Source: Musa acuminata AAA Group
Lineage: Eukaryota; Streptophyta; Magnoliopsida; Zingiberales; Musaceae
Assembly: GCF_036884655.1 (NCBI RefSeq)
Contig: NC_088357.1
Coordinates: 5,261,001 to 5,325,000, forward strand
Direction: 5' to 3'
DNA: 64,000 nt
The notes beneath the pieces were generated by a model. It was given only the letters and a program-made list of their open reading frames with translations, was not told where the DNA came from and made no database searches. Each line of letters opens with the position of its first letter. Position 1 is the first letter of the stretch. A program made the position numbers and the translations under genes. Shown here in pieces: positions 1 through 12,766 of this stretch.

Positions 1-324
1 TCAAAAGTTTTCTCACGGGAATTGTTTGGTTGTGCATAATATTGTTTCTTAATTCCTTTAAGATTATTGTCATATCTGAGGACAGCCTTTAGGGAATGGA
101 ATTTTTAGCAGCCCCAAATGTTCCATGAGAAATTTTATATAGCAATGTTGTATTTTGATTCTTTTGGTGGATATAATCTGAGAAGACGACTACATACTTG
201 AGGAATTTTGGCATTTTTAGGAACTCCGGATGCCCTCTCAAGTTTGTTTCTCCTTTCTAAGCGATTAATCTGGAACTCCTTTATCTGTGGTCTCTGACCT
301 TTCTATTGTATTGGTGTTTTTTAG

Positions 325-1067
325 ATGGACTATCAAGAGAAATTTTTCAAGGAACAAATGGACAAAATTCATAAGGCAACTGAAGAGAAAGAGAGAACTT
401 ATGAGAAGTTGCTGCAAGAGGAGCGGGCAAAGGCGAAGCATTCAGATGTAAATTGTGGAACCAATGAAGAGCAGAGGCTTAGGTATTCCTCGTGTTCACT
501 ATTATGTAGCATAAGATGCATCAAGTGCTTCATTTTACAAGATCAACCACTCTATATTAAGTATATTTATTCTTATATGTTTCAGCACATAGTTTGACCA
601 TTTTATTACACTAGCAAATGTTATTATAACATTTGTTTTCTTTTCTGATTGATACATGGTGAATGTGTTGATTCTTTTTTTATATTCCTAGGTCATTTTG
701 TGGATTTACATGGTACCTAATATTCTCTCTCATGTTCTTCCATTTCTAATCATGAGCTCCTAACCATTTCTTTTAGATGGTTTGTGTTTGCTTAGATTTT
801 ATTTGTACCTTTGTTAAGTCATTTTTATTCCTTTTTTACAGGAAGGAAGAGATAGCAAGGTTCATCGACAGCCAAGAGAAAGGAGTTGAAGAATTTGAGG
901 CAGAAAGAGAGAAACTGATATTTGCACATGAAGAACATAATGCTGAACTTAGGCGGAAATATCTGGCAGATGAAGTTGAGCTGGAGAAGAAATTTGATGC
1001 TGCACTGACGAAATTGATGGAGAAGTATGCTCCTAGTAGCTTCCATGCTTCCTGTAGCAACTCTTAG
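325..1067 (+). CDS. SGS3: SGS3-like coiled-coil protein, last two exons (partial)
   Basis: Two exons are visible: 325-482 (after TTTTTTAG) and 842-1067 (after TTTTTACAG). They join in phase (AG|G) and give 127 residues to a TAG stop. The protein is strongly charged and almost all alpha-helical coiled coil, rich in E, K and R. It opens with MDYQEKFFKEQMDKIHKATE and ends near LMEKYAP. This is the pattern I know from the C-terminal coiled coil of plant SUPPRESSOR OF GENE SILENCING 3 / LEAFBLADELESS1. That protein binds dsRNA with a 5' overhang and works with RDR6 in tasiRNA production and antiviral silencing, in cytoplasmic siRNA bodies. The zinc-finger and XS domains would lie upstream, outside the window. 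The family call is from remembered similarity only; another XS/coiled-coil protein is possible. Bases 1-324 read as intron. Confidence 0.62.
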
Positions 1068-2662
1068 GACTAAAAAACCCTAGAAAACGGATAGAATTCG
1101 GAAATATCTACTGAATTTTCTTAGTTTTGACGTCGACAAGTATACTTTTCAGTGTCTCCTAGTGGAATCTTATGCTCGGAAAACATGACCCAAAAAGGAA
1201 AAAAAAAACAGTTTAGGAACAGTGGAGAAGATTTAATTTACTTAGCCGCACCTTTTGTGTCTGCTTATGCTGTTTTCTGTTCTTTAGATCAGTTAAAATG
1301 TGTTGCTTGACCATTTATGTGGAGTTGACTCGGCCCAACACCAGCAAGTATATGGATCAAACATTTTAGCTAAAATATTTCTCTCCTGCAAAGCTTTATC
1401 GTTGTGTCCTCTTTTATCCTTTGCCCCATATTTCAATCATCTGTTTCTGTTTATTCTTGTGTGAACAGATTCCATTTTTCCCATTGCATTTCTTCTCCAT
1501 CATCTCATTGATCTCCGAGCTTTTGGAAGTTACGTTTCTGAGATATAAAAATGAGTTGAAGTTTCAGGTGATATGCTGCATCGATCTCCAGTTGCTATGA
1601 GAAAGAGTACAAGTGGCGAAAACGTGATCCAGTTTTCTTCTCTATGTTCCAGCCTACCGACTCTCTTCTTAATGTCCCAGACTTAGTGGACAACCCCATC
1701 AACGGTCTTCTCCTGCTCCTCGAGTCAAATGGATGGCTGCATGCGACATCCCTGACGTCTCTTCCTCCTCCTCTTCCTCCTCTCTGCATGTCACTTCAAC
1801 TAAAAGCAAGGGATGGAGCCTAACTCGTTCTTTCCATCCATGCTTTCCTTCGCGTTAATAATACGAAGTGTCTTACAGCTCCACGCGTAAAAGAATCAAA
1901 AGGTCAACCGTGGTGGCTTTCCCCACGGAAAGAACAGACCAAACCAGGCCACGCGTCTCCCCCTCCATTTCCATCACATGAAATCGAACCCGAATCCAAA
2001 CACCACATCTCCTCGTACGAATCTTCCGAGCGACTTCGGCGACCAACACCGTCGGCAAGAGCACGAACAATCTCCGAAGCTTATCCCAGTGACGTGCATG
2101 GATCGTTCACCGAGGACAGCAGATCCTGTGGAAGAAGACATCACCGTGGACCCGAAGCAACAACTGAGTGAGACAGAGAAGTAAGAGTAGAGGCACAATG
2201 CACAACCTTTTTGTGTGTGCTCTCCCACCAACTAATCCCATTAGGCATCTAAACATTTCCTGTCGTAGATTATAATACAAAGTGCTGTCGGTCGGCACAA
2301 ATATGTCTACATGTTTTATCCGAGGCGCAATGGTACCGAGATTCAACTGAGAGTTGACTTTTGGGTTTCCCACTACTGTTGGGCACATCACGGCGGAAAG
2401 AGAGAGAGAGGAACAGCCCCACCATTTCTACACCATAGATAGACAGACTTGTGGTTGAATCAAAGTTGAGCCTAACACGCTACGATCTGGCTTTCCATTA
2501 GGAATAAACAACTCTTGAGATTGCATTCTTGTCTGCTACATCAGGATACAAGTTAGGCCAGAAAAAAGGTTGCATTTTATAGATAGACTTGTGTGTCGCA
2601 TGCATGAAAGAGGACCCGACTCCCTCTTTAGGCCAGTTTCATCCCTCGTCAAAGACAGCACC

Positions 2663-2688
2663 ATCTCTCTCTCTCTCTCTCTCTCTCT
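2663..2688. repeat. (CT)n microsatellite
   Basis: An uninterrupted TC/CT run of about 13 units. Confidence 0.95.
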
Positions 2689-3308
2689 GAATTCTTAGTA
2701 GTCCATCTCTTGGAACCATGATAAGGCATTTGCATTCATTTGCACTCCAGAGATGTAGAACACAGAAGAGAGCATCAACTTCTTGGTACTGTCTTTTTGA
2801 CCCAGCATAGTTGAGGAGAAGTGCTGCTGCCCTCTGAAACCCTTCTTTAGACACCCACCAGATTATGTGGGTTTCTTGGATCTGGTAGGACCCACAAGAT
2901 CACATTGAAATGGATCAGATGTCTCATTATATTTCAGGATTTCTATGTCATACCTGCTCCCTTATCCACTCAATCTTGGGCTGGGCCCCATAAGAGCCCA
3001 ATCACTGTGGTCCAAACTTCTCTCTCTCTCACTGTAACCAGTGAAATATGATGCTGATTGCTGAATTCTCTCAAAGTCAAATCCAAACTTTTCTCGACGT
3101 CCAGTTGAGGAGCATCTTCATCTCCTCCTTTTGATCCATATTTATATTTGTACTCTGAGTCACCAGTCAACAATGGCCTGCCATGTCCATACAACAAGAA
3201 AGATCAAATCCGGTAGGAAGTGGTAATTGGTAAAACAGGGGACTCAAAGTGGGGAAGGTAAATATATGAAATGACAGCTGCAGGAATTCTAAGTGGTGAA
3301 AAGCTGTC

Positions 3309-3310
<2 letters not shown>

Positions 3311-3348
<38 letters not shown>

Positions 3349-3361
3349 TGGTGGTGGTGGT
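3311..3361. repeat. (GA)n followed by (GGT)n microsatellite
   Basis: About 17 GA units run directly into five or six GTG/GGT units, giving a compound simple repeat 1.7 kb upstream of the NPF start codon. Confidence 0.95.
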
Positions 3362-3639
3362 TTAGTAGGAGTGCAGCACTACCAACCAGTGTGGAAAATG
3401 TTGTGAGTTCTATTGTTAATTAATGATCAGCACATCCCTGGAATTCTCACTAGATTCCTTCATGTGAGTTTGCAGCATGAAGGAATACATAGTTCATGCC
3501 GGAATATATTCTCCAAGATGCAAGTTGATCGAAAGCAGAGAAGGTAGAAAAGATGAGCATGTTCTATGGCAAGCCTTGGTGATACCCTTCAGGTGGACTT
3601 CAGATGAGTTGTGCCAATGATTGCTATGAGGAAATCGAA

Positions 3640-4400
3640 GAGAGGTTTGTCACAGCAGTGCCCAAATGGAAAAGAACATTTCTTGGTGATGGATGCAAGT
3701 ATTCCTTTGGGATCAAAGGTGATGATCATATCCCACTACTTGCATGGAACGATAACCATTTTTGGGGGAAATCAGTAGCCTGATAAATGTAATATCACGA
3801 TTGTCCTCTTCAAGAGATTTCAGGAACATGTTCTGTTTGCTGGGTTGGACAAGACAGAAGCTGCTGCTGCTGCTTCTCACAGAGCATGAACACCAAAAAT
3901 GATTTGTCTGTGTCAGGCGATTTATGCCCGTTGTCAGATGGAACAAGGTTCCTTCATATCCATGTCAGCCTTCTAAGGGAATCAAATATGGATTCTTCGC
4001 TTTCCATAGATCATTCGATCTGAGAGGGGATTCCCACAGCAATGTCCAAATGGATCTGTCCATGAAGTCACGCTGCTGCTGCTCTTTGACATCGCTCATG
4101 TTGTTCAAGTGGAATGGACGTAAATATTCCCCAGGATCAGAAGAAGGTGATCGATTACATCTCACTACTGTAACTAAGCATTTAGCTCCTTCTACAACAT
4201 TGCAACCATCTTTCTTGGGAAATCAGCAGCATGATAAATGTCCCATCACATTTGTGCTGCTAAGAGGTATCAGGAACATATTCTGCTTGCTGGATCGGAC
4301 AAGACAGAAGCTGTACAGAGCATGAACGCCAGCCAGAATGATTTATCTGTATCGATACAATATATGTCCATTGTCAGGTGGAACAAGGTTCCTACCTATC
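3640..4400. repeat. diverged tandem duplication, unit about 385-440 bp
   Basis: Copy 1 (about 3645-3960) and copy 2 (about 4030-4400) share ordered blocks. CACAGCAGTGCCCAAATGGA at 3651 matches CACAGCAATGTCCAAATGGA at 4035. GGAAATCAGTAGCCTGATAAATGT matches its partner near 4216. The block around CAGGAACATGTTCTG and GGACAAGACAGAAGCTG, and the one around GGAACAAGGTTCCT (3940 and 4380), are also shared. The offset grows from 384 to 440 bases, so the copies carry indels. No reading frame is conserved across both, so this looks like old non-coding duplication. Confidence 0.8.
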
Positions 4401-4883
4401 TCCTTCTTCCAGAATCAAGATGGTAAAGTTAAGGTTTCACTAACTCGGTGGAAAATTCAAGCTGATCATTCGATAGATGCATGCATCATCTGGGACTCCT
4501 CCATTGTTTTGTTTGGAACTAGCAAATCTACCAGCCACCAAATAATGAATGATGTGCAGAGAAGGAGGATTGAGCTTTATGACAAGTTCTAAGTTGGTAT
4601 TATTTCAGTTCATGCTCATCAACCAGGTGATTGACACAATCGAATGAAGTGTTGTGGTCTTCCAAGAATTTTGTGTATGGGGGGTGGGGGGGCACATTTC
4701 TTTTGCTGCTCTCCCACTTCACACATTCAAAGGCACAGCAAAGTCTGAACCTCCAACAGAGACTCCCATTAGCCATAGGACTGTTCAAACCATAAATCTT
4801 TCCACCAATGAGGACCATATCACAGCAACAAAAAAGCCCCACCACCTCTCCCCACCTTCCTCTCACCCTCCACAGCACACTAT

Positions 4884-4890
4884 TATAAAT
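4884..4890 (+). promoter_or_regulatory. TATA box of the NPF gene (candidate)
   Basis: TATAAAT sits 141 bases upstream of the ATG at 5031. Transcription starting about 30 bases downstream would give a 5'UTR near 115 bases, which is ordinary for a plant gene. Confidence 0.5.
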
Positions 4891-5030
4891 AACTGCATCA
4901 GCTTGCCTTGGGATAATTGGAGCCCTCTTGGAAGGGGAGGTTTACCTTGTTCTGTTGGTTGTGAGCTTTCCAAGGGATCCTCTTCTGCTGAGGCAGAGGA
5001 AAGAAGGTGTTATTGTGTGAAGCAAGAGGC

Positions 5031-8000
5031 ATGGACATTCAGACAGGTCATACTTCCAAGGGGGATTCCCTGCATGCTGGAGTCTTTGTTGATTGGAAAG
5101 GAAAACCATGCAAGCCCAACAAGCATGGTGGCATGAGAGCTGCTGTCTTTGTGCTAGGTCTCTCTCTCTCTCTCTCTCTCCCTCCCTCTCTCTGAAGAAT
5201 TTCTTTGCTGGATATCAGTAGCCACTCTAGTTGCTATTTATTTTATGAGGAAGTCCTTTAGCTTCATAGCAACATATTGGTAGCTAAACTTGTTGGTCTG
5301 TACTTTATTGGAATATACAAGGCATCTGCCTGGTGCTTAGATTCAGAAATCCTGAGATGGTCTTTGGTTGCTTATTGTATTATGATTAGAGAAAATGATT
5401 GAGTTGCCAAAGGTAGCTTCTTTGGTGTTTTTGCTCACTATAGTTCTTCCTGTTCTGCAGCCATTCAAGCATTTGAGATCATGGCAATTGCTGCAGTTGG
5501 GAACAACCTCATCACATATGTCTTCAATGATATGCATTTTCCTTTGTCCAAATCAGCCAACATAGTGACCAACTTCATAGGCACTGTCTTCCTGCTGTCT
5601 CTGTTTGGTGGATTCCTCTCAGATTCTTATCTGGGGAGCTTCTGGACCATGCTGGTTTTTGGATTTGTGGAACTATCAGTAAGTCTCATTTCTCCTCATG
5701 CATCATCATTTCTTTGGCTTTCACTTTATGAAGGAATATTGATCTATAGTCTTCCTATTATTCTGGCCATTCATATAACACAAATGAAGTTTGACACCAC
5801 AAAAGGTGCCCAATGAAACTTGTTTGGAAGGCAGATGATTCCTTTTGCATACAGTATCCTAATTCACAATTGGAACAATAGGAAACAAACCACTCTCACC
5901 TCTTTGAAGTAGATCTCATTTAATATGAAAAGATGCAATCCACTACAGACCAGAGAAGATAAGAAGGAAGAATGTTCCAAAAGAATAGAAAGAAACATGT
6001 ATCGGTGCTTCTCAAAATGAGTCTGATCTCATTGGTTTCTGGGCAGGGATTCATACTTTTATCAGTCCAAGCACATCTGCCACAGCTGAGGCCACCACCA
6101 TGCAACATGATATCCAAGGAAGAGCAGTGCATGGAGGCCAAAGGCTTCAAGGCCACCATCTTCTTTCTTGCTCTCTACTTGGTGGCCTTGGGAAGTGGTT
6201 GCCTGAAGCCTAACATGATCTCCCATGGAGCTGACCAGTTCAGGAAAGAAGACCCATGTCACTCCAAGAAGCTCTCCACTTACTTCAACACAGCCTACTT
6301 CAGCTTCTGTGTAGGGGAGCTCATTGCTCTCACTGTCCTTGTTTGGGTGCAGACAAGGTCAGGGATGGATGTGGGCTTTGGTGTATCAGCAGGTGCCATG
6401 GCAATGGGGCTTGCCATCTTAATCTCTGGTGCCTTTTTCTACAGGAATAAGCCCCCCCAAGGCAGCATCTTTACTCCAATTGCCAGGGTATGATCCAACA
6501 CTTCCATTTTCTTGCACAGCTTAGTCAACTGATCCAAGCAAATGCTTGCCTGTAGGATTAAGATGCATAAACTGATTACTCCCTAATTACTGAAAAATCT
6601 TCAGTTAATTTCAATCCTTATGATTGAGATACAGAAAAACAAATTCTTTTATGGTGCTCCTGTCATTTTCAGAAAAAGGCTAAGAATCTATGGCATCACC
6701 ATATACATCATCTCTGTTAACTTTTAACCCTCAAGTTGGTCAGGTTTCCAGGACTAGAAATTTCATATATATTGGGGGACAGATAATTCAAGATTGATTT
6801 GATAGAGTGATTGATGTCAGCATGTCGATTCTTTAGCCCATCACCAACAAAAGATATGTCAACTCCAAGAATTTATTCGACTAGTGTTTTGGAGCCTTGT
6901 GATTGTAGTTTTTGTCCAACATAAAAATTTTCCAGGTGGATGAACAGAGCCTACAATCTATCTGTAGATCTGAGTTTACTGTGGCCTGAAACTTTCATCA
7001 TTTAGGATACTTGTCATGACAACAAATCATCAATACCTGTAAGCATTTCTTCTTACTCTCCAAAATGACCAATGATAAATCTCTCTCAAACCTTTTCTTT
7101 AGCTAAACCAGAACAGATGGAGACTGTTCCAAGCCATGATGTTATTACTATGTGTGTGCCATAGATATAGAACATCAACTTCAAAACCATGCACACATCT
7201 TGTTCTGACCTTTCTCAGTTTGGCCCTGCAAAATCATTATGCAGGTCTTCGTAGCTGCATTCACCAAGAGAAAGCAAGTCTGCCCATCTAATTCTAGTGA
7301 TGTTGAACCCTCTTCTTCATATGTGGGCAACCTTCCACGTACCAACAAGTTGAGGTGAGCATGCACACAACCTTACAACCTTTAAGATCTCTCTGATCAT
7401 ACATCCGTAATGGCAGCCAGTTTGCCTGTGATGAAGGTTCTTGGACAAAGCCTGCATCGAAGCTCGGGATGGCAGTGGGATGAAGGAGAGCTCATGGAGA
7501 CTCTGCACTGCTGCCGAAGTCGAGCAGGTCAAGATCATCATCTCGGTGATCCCCATCTTTGCATGCACCATCATCTTCAACACCATCCTGGCGCAGCTGC
7601 AGACCTTCTCCGTGCAACAGGGGAGCGCCATGAACACCCGCCTCGCCACCTCGTTCCACGTCCCCCCTGCGTCGCTCCAAGCCATCCCCTACATCATGCT
7701 CATCGTCCTCGTGCCGGTCTACGAGACATGCTTCGTCCCCCTCGCCCGGAAGCTCACCGGGACGAGCTCCGGGATCACCCCCCTGCAGCGCATCGGCGTC
7801 GGCCTCTTCGCGGTCACCTTCTCGATGGTCGCCGCCGCCGTGATCGAGAGGAAGAGAAGGGAGACGTACGTCGACTCCGGCGAGCTGCTCTCCATCTTCT
7901 GGATCGCCCCGCAGTTCCTCATCTTCGGGGTCTCTGAGATGTTCACGGCCGTCGGCCTCATCGAGTTCTTCTACAAGCAGTCATTGGCTGGCATGCAGTC

Positions 8001-8331
8001 CTTCTTGACTGCCATGACCTACTGCTCCTACTCCTTTGGGTTCTACTTGAGCTCCCTTCTCGTCTCTCTCGTGAACAAGATCACATCGAGCTCATCCAGG
8101 GATGGCTGGCTCAGCGACAATGACCTCAACAAGGACAGGCTCGACCTCTTCTACTGGCTGATGGCTGCCCTCAGCCTCCTCAACTTCCTCAGCTACCTCC
8201 TCTGTTCAAGATGGTACTGTAGCAGTCAATCTCCATCAGCTGATCTACCACCAGGTCCCCATGGAGAAGACATTAACCACCTCAACTTCACTTCCTCCAA
8301 GCATGTTGCAGCCGATCAGGACATTCTGTAA
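5031..8331 (+). CDS. NPF4: NPF (NRT1/PTR) family transporter, NPF4-like
   Basis: Five exons keep phase: 5031-5157, 5461-5678, 6047-6487, 7245-7354 and 7437-8331. They encode 596 residues, normal for this family of 12-helix plasma-membrane transporters, which move nitrate, peptides, ABA and other hormones. The N-terminus has the DWKGKPCKPNKHGGM type of lead-in. Helix-rich segments follow, with the family signatures GGFLSDSYLGSFWT, SHGADQF and FYRNK, then a central hydrophilic loop and the half-2 pattern IFACTIIFNTILAQLQTFSVQQ. Sequence flavour matches NPF4 members (the NPF4.3/4.4 and ABA/nitrate NPF4.6 group) best. The usual ExxE[K/R] motif in helix 1 is altered to Q45-A-F-E48-I49. The exon 1 donor (GTCTCT) is the first bases of a CT microsatellite. 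The last exon is much richer in GC than the rest. Substrate cannot be read from sequence. Confidence 0.9.
5158..5193. repeat. (CT)n microsatellite forming the start of NPF intron 1
   Basis: A CT-rich run begins exactly at the inferred 5' splice site of NPF intron 1, so the donor reads GTCTCT instead of the consensus GTAAGT. Reading through gives a leucine/serine tail and a stop at 5193-5195. Confidence 0.85.
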
Positions 8332-9768
8332 AGAGCCATCACCTCTTCCATGATTCTTTATCTGTACTCTTGAGCTTGTATCAGGATAGGTAAAAGAAGA
8401 GGAAGCATGAGATGATCATGTCGATTCCACACCAAAACACTTAGTGCTGGTAAACTTTTTCTTTGTTTAATGCTTGGCTGTGATGCATCACACTTCCACA
8501 CCAATGTCAGGTCTAATTCCATCAGCAGCATTCTCCTGTCTTCTTCTCTTTCTTGGTTGTTCTCATCAGAGAAGGCATCATCAGCTACGCTGTGAACAAA
8601 ACAACAAATTGAAGTGGTGGATTGGCACATCATAGCACAGCTGCTGTTGAGGTGGTTTAAACAAAGTGTGTTGTGGGTTGATGAATGGATACTCCACCAG
8701 AGAAGCAAAGCTCCAATGCATCAGCAAAGCTACCTTTCTGTGCCAGACATGCTGCATACACATAGGTCCCATCCAAGTCCAAACAAGAACTGCTTGCCAT
8801 TATCATGTCACTCCTCCTTGTTTGTGGATAGAAAATTGATGTGTTACTGATCTGCCAGATTAGCTTTTCTTATGAAGATCCATATTCTAGAAACTGGCAT
8901 AGTTGTTGAAAAGTAATATACATCCAAGCAGATCAAACACAAGATACAAGAAGTCTTGTTTACATCAATTTATGTTTTTGGATGATTTGAAATTTGGAAA
9001 TGAAGTTTTATGCATCTCCTAGTAATGCATGGGATTGTGTTGTTCTACTTGGTAATGAATATTTACCTATCTCATTTATTTTAGTTTGAGGGATCAAAAT
9101 CTTGTTCTATAAATTTTACATGCAAATTAGTAGTTAAATATCACTAATAATTATATTATAGTGCAAGGGACAATCTATTTTTAATTTCCAGCATCACTTA
9201 GAAGAATAAGACCCAATCCAGGATTGGTAGATCACCATAAAGGATGATTCTATAATGATACCAAGGGTGTATAAATTGGCAAGTTTAAACATGGTTTTTG
9301 TTGCTAATAACAACCATATTATAGGGTCCCATACAATCTTTTGACATCCATAATCACCTGATTCCTATAAATTATTTCTTTTATAGATTTATACACCTGA
9401 ATCAGCATCTTGTACATCCATAATCATTAAATTTATTTGAGAGTATTTTCCAATTTTAAGATTCCTTTATAAAGATTTTAAAATGGAGAAGCATGACTTA
9501 CACCATTTAATATGAGATGAACCAACAATGTAGTTACCATGTTCATCAGATATCTACAATCACCAAGAGGAGATGAGCTATGGACAAATATACCAAAAGA
9601 TTAAAAGCTAACAATGACTGCACATAACACATGATGCAAACCATATAGATGCAAGTGCTAAGTAGTTCTTCCCATATATGAGGAAAAATTTCTCATAGTG
9701 AAATCTAGAATCTATAACTAGCCGAAAACTACTAGACAAATGCAACCATGGAACCGGCCGATGAGATT
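8332..9768. other. intergenic region between the converging NPF and AIG1-like genes
   Basis: Both flanking genes end into this stretch, so it holds two 3'UTRs. The middle (about 8900-9700) is AT-rich. No ORF, RNA gene or clear repeat was recognised. Confidence 0.5.
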
Positions 9769-12766
9769 TCACAGGTAGACACACATTTTCTTACTCTCGG
9801 CACGCATTCTGAATTCTTCGGCATCCTTCTTAGCTCTCTCCAGGTTCGCCCTTAGCCTATCGATCTCTTTGCCTGACCTCTTTGTGGCTTCCTGCGAAAT
9901 CTTCTCTGCTTTTAGGCGTGCAGCTTGCTCTTCGGCCAACAGTTTCTTGAGTTTCTCCACGGTTTGCATTAGCTTATGCTCGACCTACAAAGGAGCCAGA
10001 AAAGGAACTCAAAAGTGATATACTGTCATAAAGAGAAGACAACAGAACAAAGTGTCACAGATCTTAATGAAAACAAATTAATGCAGAGAGCAATTGATGG
10101 AGCACCAAAGTTCACTCATGGAGAATAAAGCCCATGAAGATATAATCGTCAAAGAAAAATATCACAGCCAAATGCTGCAAATCTAGATGAAGAACTCTAA
10201 TAAAGGGTGCAGTTTTGTGTGGAGTACACTATTTTGGCTGGAATACGTGAGTAACAATACCCAGGAAGAATATTATTTTCAAAACATAAGTCACACAGGA
10301 AAGGCTGGTAATGCCAAAATGTTTGAGAAGGCTTGAGAAGTACAAACTACAAACGTGAAACTTTTCATGGGCACACAAAACCAGTATGTTGTTATAAACA
10401 ATGACGTCGTTAAAGTGTATTTATCACAAATAGCAAAATCCACCTCAAAGTGGACAATGATGGATTACACTAATGTCCATGTTCTATAAACAACACAAGA
10501 GATAACATGTAATTGCAGCTTGCAAGTTGTTTACACAAATCACAGAAACAATTAAAACATTATCTGCAAACACATTTAGAAATGAGAAAACTGCAGAATC
10601 AATATCACAACCTATGCAGCAGGATCACGATGATTGACCAAATATGTTCTTCACATTTATGTGCCACAGAAAAACTTCATGCTTAAATCTATAAGTCTAA
10701 AACCATCGCCAAAACAATGCTAATTCGAGGAACCATATGAATAAGATGTGATGGAATTTAGAACAAACAGCACACTTGTAAACATAGTTCGAGTTATGCA
10801 ATAATCCAAATTTATGGTACTTGTGGAAGCTCCTATAGAGGCTCCATATATTATTTCTCAGTCAGTCCTTTCAGTTGTATATATAAAAATATAGATAGAT
10901 TTCCATTATCTGTACATGCAAGTAGCATCTAAGTGTGGTGTCTTCATTAGACGCTTCTCTTGCCAGTGAAGAACCCTGATTCCAAGCATTTTGACCAGCC
11001 ATAGAATCTACCCATAAAAAACGCTTCTGATTTAGATGCTACTTGTGCTGGTGAAGAACCCAGCAATATATGAAACCATCGTACTTTACTTCAGTGCAAC
11101 TAAAACTTGTGGCTATTCATATAAATTCAATAAATACTTTTAATGTTTATTTCTGGTTATCTAGGGTCTATTCAGATTTCAGACATCACAATGGTATTTC
11201 AATTGCATCAAATCTACGGCAATTGTCACTAGAATAAACTGAAAATCAGCCTTCTTGCTTGTTTCCAGAAATTTAGATACGGTTTCTTTTGGCTGCTGAC
11301 ATAATGAAATACATATGTGACAGACTAGAAAGTTAAAGACATTAGATTCATCATTTTACATGTAGTATACATGTCAATTTCTATCTGACTCCACAAAGCG
11401 ATGTTAGTATAGAGATATTCTGAAAAAGGAACAAATACAATATACCATTTCAGTTACTCGTGCAAGCTGATCATCATAGGAACTGTATATTTCTTCCTTC
11501 AATGCAGATATCTGTTGCTCAGAATATCCTTTCATAGATTCAACCTCTTTCTCCTTGTGCTGGAGCCTCAAAGCTCCTTCCTGTCCCCAAAGGGATAAAA
11601 GAAGTAAATAAACAAACAAACAAATGAAGAGACAATCAAAGACTTATCTACATTGTCATAGTTCTTTTTTTTTTAAACAAGACAATTTAGTGTCATAAAT
11701 GCGAAGGTGCACAATTGGCTCCTTACCTTAAGTTCATCAAACAGCTTATCTGAAAATGGTTTTCCGCCATTGCTTGCAATGACAGAATCCACAAGATATA
11801 AAAGTCCTTGCATCTGCTTAGCTCGTTTGGTCTCATCTTTAGTCTTGTTATCAAAAAGCACGATCCTACTTTTACAGGATTCGAGAAATTTCTGAAAGAA
11901 GTTCAGCAACAAAATAAAACAAACAGACTGCATTAGCACTTTAAGAATACTTATGTTTCTTCAAAACCATATAAGTTGGCAGAATCAGAGCGTGACGACA
12001 CAAAGATCGTTATCATCCATAAGTGACATCTCGCAAACATAATGCACAGGCACCTTATTTAACATGAGATTCATATCATAGGCCTACCTATGACAATTAT
12101 TCTTCTCGAATACATGCATGACCATATGAAAGAACTTGAATATTAACTGAATAGGCAAAAGAAGAAAGGAAACCTGTAGAGACTGATGCTTTGTACAACC
12201 TATGAATTCCTTGAGAGTTTGGCCACAGCTTTCCAGATCATCTCCACCAGTAAAAACTGCAATCATATAGTCAAGGATTTTCTCACCGAAAAAGGTTTTG
12301 AGACTTTCAATTGCAGCCTCTTCTTCGGGTGAGAAACGCGATCTAGCAGAAAAAACCATAAGTATTGCATGAATGCCATCCTTTGCCAAATTTACACATC
12401 GAACAATCTCTTTGCCGGTGGCCTCTGATTCATCAGAACTATCAAACAGTCCTACAAATGCAAACAATGATGTTACCAAGAACAAAAGAAGACACTTGTG
12501 GAATGGATATCAATCATAGATAATATAAGCTTACCCGGTGTGTCAATGACATTCACAATCCGACCATCCTTCAACGTAGTGCTTTGCAACTCACAAGTAC
12601 TCGTCACGCCAAACAAGCTAAGCCTCGACAAGAATGCCTCTCTGCCCAGAATACTATTGCCAGTTGCACTTTTTCCATTGCCAGTTTTTCCAAAAAGAAC
12701 AAAAGTATTAACAGTGTTAACCGAGTTGGTGAAGTCCCGGTCATCATCTATGCTGCTTCTACTCAT
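9769..12766 (-). CDS. AIG1/IAN-type GTPase (plant GIMAP)
   Basis: Five exons on the minus strand keep phase: 12766-12535, 12451-12174, 11891-11727, 11580-11446 and 9984-9769. They encode 341 residues, typical of plant AIG1 (avrRpt2-induced gene) GTPases. Visible GTPase motifs are the P-loop GKTGNGKS (residues 26-33), an AIG1 switch segment, DTPG (75-78) for G3 and TGGDD in the G4 position. The last third is a charged coiled coil ([17 protein letters not shown] and onwards) ending KMCVYL, with no obvious membrane anchor. Family members are implicated in pathogen, heat and ER-stress responses; the biochemical role in plants is poorly defined. The last intron (11445-9985) is the largest at about 1.46 kb. 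Confidence 0.92.
10919..11045. repeat. inverted and direct repeats in AIG1-like intron
   Basis: CAAGTAGCATCTAA (10919-10932) and its exact complement TTAGATGCTACTTG (11032-11045) flank about 99 bases. ACGCTTCT and GTGAAGAACCC also recur as direct repeats around them. Confidence 0.8.

Larger units (their letters stand above)
1068..4880. other. intergenic region between SGS3-like and NPF genes
   Basis: I see no supportable gene here. The first ~400 bases are probably the 3'UTR of the SGS3-like gene. A more GC-rich stretch at about 1880-2190 has short ORFs on both strands but none resembles a protein I know. CT and GA microsatellites lie at 2663-2688 and 3311-3345, the latter followed by a GGT run. 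A diverged tandem duplication occupies about 3640-4400 and is listed separately. Confidence 0.5.

Noticed and set aside
1974..2231. Overlapping ORFs on both strands in a GC-richer patch
   Set aside because: No protein similarity recognised, and no splice partner in phase.
3924..4325. 133-residue plus-strand ORF upstream of the NPF gene
   Set aside because: It spans the non-coding tandem duplication; the other copy does not keep the frame and the protein resembles nothing known.
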